A stretch of DNA of 64,000 bases from Paracoccus rhizosphaerae (GTDB lineage: Bacteria; Pseudomonadota; Alphaproteobacteria; Rhodobacterales; Rhodobacteraceae). The position numbers and the translations under genes are program-made. Shown one piece after another: positions 7,476-15,619 of this stretch (positions within the stretch are counted from its first letter, which is position 1; the number at the start of each line of letters is the position of its first letter). The stretch spans positions 26,625-90,624 of the forward strand of contig NZ_JAOTBE010000008.1 in assembly GCF_026162645.1 (NCBI RefSeq), read 5' to 3'. The notes beneath the pieces are model-generated. The model was not told the DNA's origin. It was given only the letters and a program-made list of their open reading frames with translations, and searched no databases.

Positions 7476-8326
7476 GCCGCTGCCTTCAGATCGGCCCGCG
7501 CATCGCGGATGATTGCCCAAGACGAGTGCAGGAATAGCCCGGCGATACCGAAGGCAACGATAAGGTCGGGCCACGCGCTGCCCAGCCACGCCACGAGACC
7601 GGCGGCGATGACGACCGCCGCATTGCCGATAGCGTCGTTGCGCGAGAACAGCCAGACAGCCCGCATGTTCGCGTCGCCCTTGCGGAACGGCAGCAGCGGC
7701 AGAACGGAGACGACGTTCACGACAAGGGCGATCATACCGAGCAGGCCCATGAGACCTGCATCCGGCGTCGTCTGTTCGAAGACCCGGACGATGGTCGTGC
7801 CGAGGACGCCAAGACCGAGGAGCCCGAGGAAGATGCCCTGGATCAGAGCCGACCGTGCCCGCCAAGCGAGGCTCCAGCCGATGGCCAGCAGGCCGAGGAA
7901 GGTGATCGCGCCATCGCCGATGAAATCGAGCGCATCGGCCTTCACGGCCTGCGATCCGGAAATGAAACCGCCGATCATTTCGAGGACCCCGTATCCCACG
8001 TTCAGGATCACGACGATCCAGAGGGCACGGCGGTAGGCCGGGTCCTGATGGGCAGGATTCGGCGGAATGTCTTCATCGCCCTCGATCCGGTCGAAGCCAT
8101 AGCCGGTCACCGCGACTGCCTTTTCGATGTCCGGCAGGCGCACTTCGGGTGCAGTCAGTGTCATGATGTGCGTCGCGGCCGACACTTTCACATCGCCGGG
8201 CGCGACCCCGGCTGCCTGTGCCGCCCGCTCGATCTGCGCGGCATCCTTGGCGCAATCCATACCGGAAACCCGGTAACGGACGGGCGGGACATCTGCCGTC
8301 GATCCGGCATTTTCGGTGTTGGCCAT
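7472..8326 (-). CDS. CDF-type heavy-metal exporter with N-terminal HMA-like domain
   Basis: A 284-residue protein. Residues 15-80 form an HMA-like ferredoxin fold whose metal loop is GMDCAKD (one Cys, lacking the second Cys of MxCxxC). Residues 100-280 carry the CDF membrane domain, with ADALDFIGDGAI at 130-141 corresponding to the helix-2 metal site (Asp in place of His). The second site reads FSRNDAIGN. It likely exports Cd, Zn or Pb from the cytosol. It is transcribed divergently from the CmtR-like sensor, with the candidate operator between them, and is coupled to lspA downstream. Confidence 0.8.
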   Translation of the reverse strand: MANTENAGSTADVPPVRYRVSGMDCAKDAAQIERAAQAAGVAPGDVKVSAATHIMTLTAPEVRLPDIEKAVAVTGYGFDRIEGDEDIPPNPAHQDPAYRRALWIVVILNVGYGVLEMIGGFISGSQAVKADALDFIGDGAITFLGLLAIGWSLAWRARSALIQGIFLGLLGLGVLGTTIVRVFEQTTPDAGLMGLLGMIALVVNVVSVLPLLPFRKGDANMRAVWLFSRNDAIGNAAVVIAAGLVAWLGSAWPDLIVAFGIAGLFLHSSWAIIRDARADLKAAA

Positions 8327-8363
8327 GGTCGCGCTATTCCTGCTAGGATGAATCGAAGAACAA

Positions 8364-8385
8364 CATATCAGCGAGGAGTGATATG
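8364..8385. promoter_or_regulatory. Candidate operator between the exporter and its ArsR-family sensor
   Basis: The inverted repeat CATATCA (8364-8370) and TGATATG (8379-8385) has an 8-base spacer. It overlaps both the Shine-Dalgarno (GAGGAG, 8373-8378) and the ATG at 8383 of the regulator gene. The same half-sites with the same spacing occur at 2386-2405, so a single regulator could control both ends of the island. Confidence 0.65.
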
Positions 8386-8727
8386 GCGCAATTGGTCGAT
8401 GACCGCAAGAGCGCAACCATCGAGCGACGGGCGAAGCTGTTCCGCGGCTTCGCGGACCCGAGCCGCCTGGCCATCCTCGGTGCACTTTGCAACGAGCCAT
8501 TGGCCGTTCACGAGCTCGTCGAGCGGACGGAACTATCGCAACCCAACGTCTCCAACCATCTGAGGTGCCTGCTGGAGTGCGGGCTTGTCGCCAGCGATCG
8601 CGATGGGCGTTTCATCCGCTACCGTATCAGCAGCCCGCGCATCACGGTTCTTCTGAGCGATGTGGACGCACTTCTCGACGTGGTCGCAGTGGGTGTTGAG
8701 GCGTGTGACAATTATCGTGAGGCGTAA
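8383..8727 (+). CDS. ArsR/SmtB-family metal sensor, CmtR-like
   Basis: A 114-residue winged-helix repressor. The recognition region is HELVERTELSQPNVSNHLRC at ~43-62. Three cysteines fit the CmtR (Cd/Pb sensor) pattern: Cys62 and Cys66 in the recognition helix (RCLLECG) plus Cys108 near the C-terminus. In Mycobacterium tuberculosis CmtR they are Cys57, Cys61 and Cys102, so the spacing is almost the same. It should release its operator on binding Cd or Pb. It is divergent from the exporter-lspA operon, and the start codon lies inside the operator, implying tight autorepression. Confidence 0.85.
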   Translation: MAQLVDDRKSATIERRAKLFRGFADPSRLAILGALCNEPLAVHELVERTELSQPNVSNHLRCLLECGLVASDRDGRFIRYRISSPRITVLLSDVDALLDVVAVGVEACDNYREA

Positions 8728-8959
8728 AAGGTCGCAGTTTGATCTGCCGGACAGCACCGCCATAGACGCGCCGCTTCTGACCGGCGCGGCCATCTTCGGC
8801 ATGGGCTGGGGCCTAGGCGGCTTCTGTCCGGGACCCGCTTGGACATCGCTGTTGATTGGATCGTCAGGCATCCTCATTTTCCTGCCCGCCATGCTGGTCG
8901 GGATCGTCCTCGCCGGTTTCGCCAAATCATCTTCCTCATTCGCAAGCAAAGGAGCGTAA
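8717..8959 (+). pseudogene. Truncated YeeE/YedE-type (DUF6691) transporter remnant
   Basis: The frame encodes only the C-terminal half of a YeeE/YedE half-protein: LLTGAAIFGMGWGLGGFCPG then LIFLPAMLVG, matching residues ~68-135 of the intact paralogue at 34567-35007. The N-terminal ~65 residues are absent, replaced by the end of the ArsR gene in another frame, as expected of a deletion that fused the two. The gating-type cysteine (GFCPGPA) survives. A GTG at 8717 could in principle start an 80-residue fragment, but function as a transporter is unlikely. Confidence 0.75.
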
Positions 8960-8961
8960 AT

Positions 8962-9873
8962 GTGGCCGAACTGAACGAGCCCATCGTCCGCCAATCCGCA
9001 TCGACTGGGCCGAACAGCCCCGATGTCTGGGGCATCTACGAGCCCGACACCGGGTCGATCCAATATATCTGCGCCGATCCCGCGACGAAGAAGGCCGCAC
9101 TGATCGACGTGGTGCTGAACTTCGATCCGGCGCGTTTCGCGACCGATACGCGCAGCATGGAGCAGGTGCTGGGCCTTGTGGAGAAGCACGGCCTGACGGT
9201 GGAATGGGTACTCGATACGCATCCCCACGCCGATCATATGATGGCGTCGTCGCACCTCAAGAAACGGACCGGTGCTGCAAACGCCATCGGTGAAAAGGTC
9301 CGCGACATCGCCGAACTCTGGCGCGACTACTACAACACGCCGGACGCCTTCGACCCCCACCGCGACTTCGACCGCCTGTTCGCGGACGGGGATACCTTCC
9401 GCATCGGCGATCTGGACGTTCGGGTGATGCTGTCCCCGGGGCATACGCTTGGGTCGATCACCTATGTCTGCGGCGATGCGGCCTTCGTGCACGACACGCT
9501 GATGCAGCCCGACAGCGGCACGTCCCGTGCCGATTTTCCCGGTGGCACCACCGAGGATTTGTGGAACTCGATCCAGGTGATCCTGTCTCTGCCCAAGGAT
9601 ACGCGGCTTTTCGTCGGTCATGACTATGGGTCCGAGGATCGCGACAGGCCGGAATGGGAAGCCTCAGTTGCCACCCACAAAGCCAAGAATGTCCATGTCA
9701 AGGACGGCACCGACAAGGCCGACTACATCCAGACCCGCGAGGATCGGGATGCCACACTGGACCTGCCGGACCGGATGCTCGCAGCACTTCAGGTCAACCT
9801 GCGTGCGGGGCAATTGCCCGAAGCCGAAAGCAACGGTGCGCACTACCTGAAAATGCCCGTCAACAAGTTCTGA
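8962..9873 (+). CDS. Persulfide-dioxygenase/Blh-like metallo-beta-lactamase-fold hydrolase (copy 1)
   Basis: A 303-residue protein from a GTG preceded by AAAGGAG at 7 bases. The metal-binding residues of the ETHE1/Blh group are present: THPHADH at 86-92 (HxHxDH), His161 in SPGHTLGS, Asp178 in FVHDTL and His220 in FVGHDYG. Proteins of this type oxidise glutathione persulfide to sulfite, often beside a rhodanese and a YeeE-type transporter, which is the arrangement here. A close paralogue is at 35004-35921. The upstream transporter half is damaged while this enzyme looks intact. Confidence 0.85.
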   Translation: MAELNEPIVRQSASTGPNSPDVWGIYEPDTGSIQYICADPATKKAALIDVVLNFDPARFATDTRSMEQVLGLVEKHGLTVEWVLDTHPHADHMMASSHLKKRTGAANAIGEKVRDIAELWRDYYNTPDAFDPHRDFDRLFADGDTFRIGDLDVRVMLSPGHTLGSITYVCGDAAFVHDTLMQPDSGTSRADFPGGTTEDLWNSIQVILSLPKDTRLFVGHDYGSEDRDRPEWEASVATHKAKNVHVKDGTDKADYIQTREDRDATLDLPDRMLAALQVNLRAGQLPEAESNGAHYLKMPVNKF

Positions 9874-9887
9874 AAGGAGAAAGGATC

Positions 9888-10274
9888 GTGAACAAGTCCA
9901 TGAAAGACCTCGTCGCGGACGCAAGATCGCGCGTCGATGGAATCGCTCCCGCTGACGCGCACAGAGCGATGGCGCAGGGAGATGTCATCCTCGACGTGCG
10001 TGAAACGGCAGAGCTGAAGAGCGACGGCGCAATCGAAGGCGCGATCCACATCCCGCGCGGGTTGGTCGAAGCACAGGCCGATCCCGAGACCGGCAAGGCG
10101 AACGAGGCTTTGGCCGCGAAACGCGATGGCACGGGCCGTGTTCACGTTCTCTGTGCGTCCGGCGCACGCGCGGCCCTTGCCGCCGACAGCCTGCGCCAGA
10201 TGGGCTATGACACCGCTGTAATCGAAGGGGGTCTGGCGGGCTGGAAAGACGCGGGTCTCCCGCTTCGGGCCTAA
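9888..10274 (+). CDS. Single-domain rhodanese (sulfurtransferase), copy 1
   Basis: A 128-residue rhodanese starting at a GTG with AAAGGAG upstream, 14 bases after the persulfide hydrolase. The catalytic loop is CASGARA at 89-95 (Cys89 carries the persulfide), and the N-terminal DVRETAEL motif is at 36-43. It probably moves sulfane sulfur between glutathione persulfide and sulfite or thiosulfate together with the upstream enzyme. It is very similar to the rhodanese at 35933-36316. Confidence 0.88.
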   Translation: MNKSMKDLVADARSRVDGIAPADAHRAMAQGDVILDVRETAELKSDGAIEGAIHIPRGLVEAQADPETGKANEALAAKRDGTGRVHVLCASGARAALAADSLRQMGYDTAVIEGGLAGWKDAGLPLRA

Positions 10275-10352
10275 CACCGGTGCGAGCGCTATCGCGATAT
10301 TTGCTCGGCCTCGGTTGGGACGATGCAACCCTTCCAATGACGGAGTATCACT

Positions 10353-11879
10353 GTGAGACGCCGAAAGTTCCTTAGCCTAGCCGCAGCCTCCCTCGCAACC
10401 CCAGCACTTAATATCAGCCGGGCATGGGCCGCCGAACCCGGCGCGCCTTTGCCGATACCGGAGGTTATGGAGATCGGCCCCGGCGCAGGCAACACACTCG
10501 ATGCGATACGCGGAACACGCGAGTTCACCGGAGGCGCGACGTCGGAGACCTGGGGCTACTCCCAGGATTACCTCGGACCGCTGCTGCGGTTCCGGCGCGG
10601 GCGCACCGCAAACATAAGTGTCATGAACCGTCTCGATGAACCGATCACTGCTCACTGGCACGGCATGCACGTGCCGGGCTATCTCGACGGTGGGCCGCAA
10701 CTTGCTTTCGGCCCGGGCGAGACCTGGGCGCCGGAATTACCGGTCGATCACCCGGCGGCAACGCTGTTTTATCACAGCCATGTTCACGGGCGAACAGGCC
10801 CGCAGGTATATCGCGGGTTGGCGGGCATGATTGTCATCGACGACCCCGAGATCGACGATCCACTGCCGCACGACTATGGCGTGAACGATTTTCCACTCAT
10901 CGTGCAGGATCGACGCTTCGATCGGTCAGGCCGCATGACCTATAGTCTTGGCATGATGGATCGGATGCATGGGTTCCAGGGGGACCAGATCCTCGTCAAC
11001 GGTGTGATCCGTCCCAAGCTTACAGTTCCGGCGGGTCTGGTACGCCTGCGTATCCTGAACGCGTCGAATGCGCGCGCGTATGATTTCCGTTTCACCGACG
11101 GCAGGCAATTCCACCAGGTCGCGAGTGACGGCGGCCTTCTGGCCCGCCCTCTTGCCATGGCCAGCCTGCAACTCGACGGTGCCGAACGGGCCGAGATCGT
11201 GGTCGAATTCTCGGACCGGTCACCTGTTTCTCTTGTCTCGCGCGACATCGGGATGAATGGCGTGATGAACGGGGGCATGATGGGTGACAGGGGCGGCTCC
11301 ATGATGATGGGCGATAGAGGCATGATGGGCGACCGCGGCATGATGGGGATGGATGGAAACAGTGGTGCGCCGCTCGAGATCATGTCGTTTGATGTAGGCG
11401 AAGCTGCGCCCGCCGGCCCCACCCGCCTGCCCACCTCGCTGCCTTCGGATGCGCCCGCACTCGGCGATCCGGTCCGCAGGCGCAATTTCACCCTCAACAT
11501 GCACACCGGGGGCATGATGCGCGGCGGCATGATGGGTGGCGGCGGCCAGACGATGGGGATCAACGGTGCACCTTACGTCATGGATCGCATTGATGAGACC
11601 GTCCGCGCAGGCGAAACCGAGCTTTGGCGCATTAATGCCGACATGATGATGCGGCACACCTTCCACGTTCACGGGACTTCCTTTCGGGTCGTGAGTCAGA
11701 ACGGGCGGCCGGTCGACTCGGCGCAGATCGGTTGGAAAGATGTTGTCCGTGTGCAGGGTCCGACCGAAATCTTGCTGAGGTTCGACAAGCTGGCTTCGGA
11801 AGAGACACCATTCATGTATCACTGCCACATCCTCGAACACGAGGATGCGGGCATGATGGGGCAGTTTACGGTCACATAA
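10353..11879 (+). CDS. Methionine-rich multicopper oxidase (CueO/CopA-like), Tat-exported
   Basis: A 508-residue periplasmic oxidase starting at GTG. A twin-arginine signal (MRRRKFLSL...ISRAWA) precedes three cupredoxin domains. All four copper-binding blocks are visible: HWHG at 101-104, HSHVHG at 141-146, HTFHVHG at 435-441 and HCHILEHEDAGMM at 490-502. Two methionine-rich inserts (about 305-345 and 388-402), built of MMGDRG-like repeats, resemble the CueO substrate-copper region. It likely oxidises Cu(I) to protect the periplasm. It is transcribed from its own 78-base leader and is the last gene of the cargo island. Confidence 0.9.
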   Translation: MRRRKFLSLAAASLATPALNISRAWAAEPGAPLPIPEVMEIGPGAGNTLDAIRGTREFTGGATSETWGYSQDYLGPLLRFRRGRTANISVMNRLDEPITAHWHGMHVPGYLDGGPQLAFGPGETWAPELPVDHPAATLFYHSHVHGRTGPQVYRGLAGMIVIDDPEIDDPLPHDYGVNDFPLIVQDRRFDRSGRMTYSLGMMDRMHGFQGDQILVNGVIRPKLTVPAGLVRLRILNASNARAYDFRFTDGRQFHQVASDGGLLARPLAMASLQLDGAERAEIVVEFSDRSPVSLVSRDIGMNGVMNGGMMGDRGGSMMMGDRGMMGDRGMMGMDGNSGAPLEIMSFDVGEAAPAGPTRLPTSLPSDAPALGDPVRRRNFTLNMHTGGMMRGGMMGGGGQTMGINGAPYVMDRIDETVRAGETELWRINADMMMRHTFHVHGTSFRVVSQNGRPVDSAQIGWKDVVRVQGPTEILLRFDKLASEETPFMYHCHILEHEDAGMMGQFTVT

Positions 11880-12160
11880 CAGGACCCCACCCGCTCGACA
11901 CCGGGCGTCGTCAAGAGCTTACGTCTTCTTGCGGCGTTCTATCAGGTGCCGGTGTCGCCTTGTTGAAACGCATTACGGAGTATGTCTAGACCCGAACGGA
12001 GAACACCTCGCTAAGCTGCGGGTCCGCCGAAGCGGCCGTTCAGTCGCTCGGCAGCATTCGTCAAAAAGGGCTCTTTGCGTCGCGTGACAGGCGCGTCCAG
12101 CTCGCCGCCATGCGAGGCCCGCCTGTAGAGCGGCGGCAGGCTGGAAAGCTTCACCCTCAA
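11880..12160 (+). other. Right-junction spacer of the cargo island, no gene seen
   Basis: These 281 bases between the multicopper oxidase stop and repeat B show no convincing ORF, hairpin with T-tract or promoter. The ten bases GGCCGTTCAG occur here (about 12031) and also near the left junction of the island (about 2233), possibly by chance. Confidence 0.4.
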
Positions 12161-12562
12161 GAAGAAGACACGGGAGAGGCCCGCGCGCGGCGCGAGCCGA
12201 GATGATCCATTTGCCGTTCCGGGGGATCGACGGGCTATCGCCCGCTCACCCCCGTCCGCAGCCTTTTTGTTTTCCTGTCCGCCACGCATCCCCGCCCGAG
12301 CCGGTCAAGGGGCAAGCGCCGCCCGTTGGGCGTCGTCGTCCAGGCGGGCCGTGTCCTCGCCCGTTGCCGGGCTGCGGGCCGCACCACCCCGCCTTCCCGA
12401 CCCCGTGACAGTCTCGGCCGGGGCCACGGGCAGGGCTGCGCCCTCCCCGCTCTGCTTTCCGAAAGGCATGGGCCTTTCGAGACAGCAGATCAGGAAGGCT
12501 CGCCCATCGGCGGAACGGGCAGAAGACCCGGCCGCCCCGTCGCCAAAGGAGAGCCACACATG
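12161..12562 (+). repeat. Right half (B) of the split direct repeat; long leader of a plasmid operon
   Basis: These 402 bases match 15986-16387 at a constant offset of 3825, with few differences, and both copies end at the ATG of a plasmid gene (12560 and 16385). The leader is GC-rich and hairpin-prone, for example CGAAAGG (12460-12466) with CCTTTCG (12473-12479). It ends in a good Shine-Dalgarno, AAGGAG. No protein-coding frame is convincing. It may be a promoter or leader used on single-stranded DNA after conjugation (hypothesis). Confidence 0.9.
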
Positions 12563-12817
12563 GCGCTTTTCGAGATTGTCACCATGACCGACGACAGCGG
12601 CATGAGCCGCGTCGTGACCGATGACCTTGCCGCATGGGTCGAGAACATGGGGACCGAGATCACCGGGACCGAGACCCGCACCCGCCTGCGGCCCGAATTG
12701 CAGGGCCAGCCCAAGATCGCGGGCTTTGTCGGTCCCTGCTGGGGCGGCCTGTCGCAGACCGGCGAACCCATCATCCGCTACGAAGATCGCGGCACCTATG
12801 CCGCCTTGAGCCAGTAA
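12560..12817 (+). CDS. Small plasmid protein of unknown function
   Basis: 85 residues, with AAAGGAG 9 bases before the ATG. The sequence (MALFEIVTMTDDSG... PCWGGLSQTGEPIIRYEDRG) shows no signal peptide, membrane helix or known motif. It is first in a run of closely packed plus-strand genes behind a leader identical to that of ardC, so co-regulation with antirestriction functions is likely. The family is not recognised. Confidence 0.65.
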   Translation: MALFEIVTMTDDSGMSRVVTDDLAAWVENMGTEITGTETRTRLRPELQGQPKIAGFVGPCWGGLSQTGEPIIRYEDRGTYAALSQ

Positions 12818-12827
12818 GGAGGCGGCG

Positions 12828-13301
12828 ATGACCTATTTTTCCGTGGTCCAGATCGACATGCACCCGGCGCCCTATGTCGCCGCGACCGGCAGCGCCCGCA
12901 GCGCACAGATCCTGGCCCGCCTTGTGGCCGAGCGTTGCCCTGGCAACGTGTTCGGCATCCGCGACAGCGCCGACTTCAAGGGTCTGAGGAGCAACGGCTT
13001 CATCCGCGATTGCGCCCGATCCTTCGAGGTTCAGACCCTGGCCGCGCAGGAGTTGATGGCCGAAGCCGACGACAACCCCGACCAGCTTCTCAAGTGGCAC
13101 GTCTATTTCTATGACACTGGTGCGGGCGAAAGCCGCTTCACCGTCAACGCCTATCTCGATCATGACAGGCGCGTCCGCGTCAAATGCGAGACCGACCCGA
13201 CCCTCGTTGGCCGCGACGTGATCTATGGCGACGCGCCCACCCTTGAGACGCTTTATCTCATGCTCGATGCCTTCGCCGCCCGGCAGGAGGCGACCGCATG
13301 A
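12828..13301 (+). CDS. Plasmid hypothetical protein
   Basis: 157 residues, ATG at 12828 with AAGGAGG upstream and 10 bases after the previous stop. It is soluble, with a mixed alpha/beta appearance (YFSVVQIDMHPAPYVAATGS... WHVYFYDTGAGESRFTV) and no signature that I recognise. It overlaps the next gene by 4 bases (ATGA), so the set is one operon. Codon use is like its neighbours. Confidence 0.65.
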   Translation: MTYFSVVQIDMHPAPYVAATGSARSAQILARLVAERCPGNVFGIRDSADFKGLRSNGFIRDCARSFEVQTLAAQELMAEADDNPDQLLKWHVYFYDTGAGESRFTVNAYLDHDRRVRVKCETDPTLVGRDVIYGDAPTLETLYLMLDAFAARQEATA

Positions 13302-13462
13302 CATGGCGGATCATCGAGACAAGGGCGCATCCCTGCGCCCTTCCCCGCGCCCATGACACCGAAGCCCTGGCTTGGCGCTTCGCGCACCGCCACGGCCATG
13401 AGGTTTGGGAAGTAACCGACAACGGCCGGACCGCCTTCGAGCGTTTCCTTGGTCAAGGATGA
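13298..13462 (+). CDS. Small (54 aa) plasmid protein
   Basis: Short gene coupled to the previous stop by ATGA and ending 8 bases before the next ATG. The product (MTWRIIETRAHPCALPRAHD... AHRHGHEVWEVTDNGRTAF) is compact and His/Arg rich. Function is unknown. Support comes from its tight fit in the operon and the absence of any other use of the gap. Confidence 0.55.
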   Translation: MTWRIIETRAHPCALPRAHDTEALAWRFAHRHGHEVWEVTDNGRTAFERFLGQG

Positions 13463-13469
13463 CGACGAC

Positions 13470-14819
13470 ATGACCTATCACAACACCGAGTTTCCGAAGA
13501 TCGGAGAGACGCAGGAACACGCCGCGCCCGCCATGCGCCGCAGCCTGTCCGAGATTGTGGCGGAGTATGACGAGAAGGCCGCGGCCATTCCCGAAGTCAT
13601 GGCCGCGTTTGAAAGGGCCGAGGCAGCGGTCAACGTCGCGGCCAGCATCGGCGGGGCCTATGGCGGGCAGGTTTTTTCTCGCAGCCCGAGCCTTTATGAA
13701 CGCGATGTGCGCCTTGCCCTGCTGCGTTCGGCCTGGAAGCATGTCTATGAGGGATTGCAGATCGAGCGCATTGCCAGTGCCAAGGACCGCAAGCAGCTTG
13801 ACCTGAAGCTGACCAACCCCCTGCCCTTCACCCTGCCCAATCTTGCGGAAGTGTTCGGGGATTACCTGCTGGACCCCCGGTTTCACGTCCTCAAGGGTCT
13901 AGCCGAGTGCTTTTGCGACCTGGACCCCGCCTATAAGAGCCATTCCAAGGTGAAGATCGGCGTCGAGGGCCTGCCCAAGCGCATCATCATCGGCAGCGCG
14001 ACCGGCTGGAACGGATGGGGCCAGGAGCGGCTGAAGGACACCTTGAACGCCCTGCGCGTCTATCGCGGCCAGCCGCGCTATGAATACCGCGAGTTTGCCG
14101 ACATGATGAAGGAGGCCGAGCGGCACGGCGAGGCCGATTGCTGCGCGGGCTTCATCCGCGCCTTCAAGAACGGCAACGTTCATCTGATTTTCAACGAGGA
14201 TGGACGGCGCGACATAAACCGCGCCCTGGCCGAGTTCTATGGCGAGGTTCTGCCCGACGCGCCGACCGAGGCTGAGGCCAAGCGGCCAAGCACGGAGGTT
14301 GCCCGCGACCTGCAATTCTACCCCACGCCCCGCCGCGTGGCGCAGGAGATTGTCAGCGCCCTGCACCTGTCAGGCGGGGAACAGATCCTTGAACCATCCT
14401 GCGGTGACGGCCGGATCATGGACGAGCTTGCAGCGTGGAACGACAACCCCGAGGACCGGCGTGGCCGCGCCCCTGTCATCGTGACCGGCATCGAGTATGA
14501 CGCAGCCCGCGCCGAGCAGGCCCGCGCCAAGGGCCATTCCGTCATGACCGCCAATTTCCTGCAGGTCGCGCCCGATCCGCGCTTTGATGCAGTCGTGATG
14601 AACCCGCCCTTCTATGGCCGGCACTACAAGCTGCACCTCGATCATGCGGTGAAGTTTCTTCGGCCGGGCGGCGTCCTGGTCTGCATCCTGCCCGCGACGG
14701 CCCACTATGACCACGGCACGACCATAGGCCGCTGGACCGATCTGCCCGTTGGCAGCTTCGCCAGCTCCGGCACCAATGTTCCGACCGGCTATTGCGTCTA
14801 TCACAAGCCCAAGGCGTGA
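13470..14819 (+). CDS. DUF4942-type protein with N6-adenine methyltransferase domain
   Basis: A 449-residue protein. Residues ~1-270 match the DUF4942 plasmid/phage family (AFERAEAAVNVAAS, NGNVHLIFN segments). Residues ~285-445 form a methyltransferase with the SAM motif EPSCGDGRIMDEL beginning at 308 and the catalytic NPPF at 378-381, the N6-adenine signature. It probably methylates DNA, which fits protection of incoming plasmid DNA next to ArdC. ATG 13470 is chosen over an in-frame TTG at 13449 that overlaps the previous gene. Confidence 0.82.
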   Translation: MTYHNTEFPKIGETQEHAAPAMRRSLSEIVAEYDEKAAAIPEVMAAFERAEAAVNVAASIGGAYGGQVFSRSPSLYERDVRLALLRSAWKHVYEGLQIERIASAKDRKQLDLKLTNPLPFTLPNLAEVFGDYLLDPRFHVLKGLAECFCDLDPAYKSHSKVKIGVEGLPKRIIIGSATGWNGWGQERLKDTLNALRVYRGQPRYEYREFADMMKEAERHGEADCCAGFIRAFKNGNVHLIFNEDGRRDINRALAEFYGEVLPDAPTEAEAKRPSTEVARDLQFYPTPRRVAQEIVSALHLSGGEQILEPSCGDGRIMDELAAWNDNPEDRRGRAPVIVTGIEYDAARAEQARAKGHSVMTANFLQVAPDPRFDAVVMNPPFYGRHYKLHLDHAVKFLRPGGVLVCILPATAHYDHGTTIGRWTDLPVGSFASSGTNVPTGYCVYHKPKA

Positions 14820-14882
14820 CTGATAACGCCAGGGGCAGGCGATGCGCCTGCCCCTGGCCTGTCCCTTTGCACGGATCATCCC

Positions 14883-15074
14883 ATGAACCTTTATCTGCGC
14901 GTCTATCTGGCGGGACATTCCGGCCGCGTCATGCCGCGTTGGCTGCGCCGCCTTGTCGCGCGTAGTGAATTGCACCGCGCCTGGCTGTGCGGCTTCAATG
15001 GCTGCTTCGAGCAGGACGGCGTGCGCTACGGACCCGCGAACCCCTATCCCGGCCCTGCCCTGCCGGACTGCTGA
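14883..15074 (+). CDS. Small (63 aa) plasmid protein
   Basis: ATG at 14883 follows a 63-base gap with an inverted repeat (CAGGGGCAGGCG/CGCCTGCCCCTG around 14829-14854) that may be a weak attenuator. The product (MNLYLRVYLAGHSGRVMPRWLRRL... WLCGFNGCFEQDG) is short and basic, with a Trp/Cys-rich centre. It is followed by a strong terminator, marking it as the last gene of this operon. No family recognised. Confidence 0.5.
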   Translation: MNLYLRVYLAGHSGRVMPRWLRRLVARSELHRAWLCGFNGCFEQDGVRYGPANPYPGPALPDC

Positions 15075-15161
15075 GCCAGATCCTTCACCAGAAGACCGTA
15101 GTGCCGACACTCGAAAAGTGCTAAGGACCGCAATGCTCCATCTAGCGACGGAGTAACTTAA

Positions 15162-15187
15162 GGCCCCGCTTGCGCGGGGCCATTTTT
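15162..15187 (+). terminator. Rho-independent terminator ending the DUF4942 operon
   Basis: Perfect 8-bp stem GGCCCCGC (15162-15169) and GCGGGGCC (15174-15181), loop of 4, then ATTTTT. Confidence 0.88.
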
Positions 15188-15397
15188 CTACCCCGCCTGC
15201 TGCTGGTGGCGACGGTCGAAGCTGAGCCGCAACTCATGAAAACCTGAATCATCCCGGCCAGTTAGCACTTGACGCTCTGGTAAGGTTGTCAATCGAAATC
15301 TGAAAACTGTCCTTTTCGACTGTCTTTTTAGCTACCCGCATAGCTTTGTCATACTGGATGGTTAACATACGTTTAACTTACAGAGGGACGGGGTTCG
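15188..15397 (+). promoter_or_regulatory. Spacer with possible promoter for the 73-aa ORF
   Basis: An unusually AT-rich stretch for this window (for example CATACTGGATGGTTAACATACG near 15350, split by a TTAAC motif) precedes the ORF at 15398. TTGTCA with a downstream GTTTAA at ~19 bases could act as a promoter. There is nothing else of note here. Confidence 0.35.
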
Positions 15398-15619
15398 ATG
15401 TTTGCGGCACGAGAGTCAGCAACCGATTGCAGGGCTGAAGTCACCCGAGACATGATCGAGTTGATGCTGTCGCAATTTGACAGCTTGAGTGATCCGGAAG
15501 GCACCATTCAGTTGGAACTGCGGGGCAACTGCCTCATGGTCCTCAATCCTCAAACCAAAGCCTACGAAGTCGTCGGATTGGCCCGCCTCTCGCCTTCCAT
15601 GCGAAAAGTCATCAAGTAG
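15398..15619 (+). CDS. Hypothetical 73-aa protein
   Basis: The ORF opens after AGAGGGACGGGG and encodes a soluble acidic protein (TRDMIELMLSQFDSLSDPEG, then LELRGNCLMVLNPQTKAYEV). There is no known motif. Its lower GC and separate leader set it apart from the flanking repeat units. Its stop codon touches the first base of repeat A, so the repeat may have inserted or recombined right behind it. Confidence 0.5.
   Translation: MFAARESATDCRAEVTRDMIELMLSQFDSLSDPEGTIQLELRGNCLMVLNPQTKAYEVVGLARLSPSMRKVIK

Noticed and set aside
11265..11545. Short repeated units of GGCATGATGGG type, CRISPR- or VNTR-like
   Set aside because: They encode the in-frame Met/Gly-rich inserts of the multicopper oxidase; there are no constant repeats with unique spacers.
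2206..12160. Cargo island as a classical transposon
   Set aside because: No transposase, resolvase, terminal inverted repeats or target duplication could be found at its edges, so only a split-repeat insertion is claimed.
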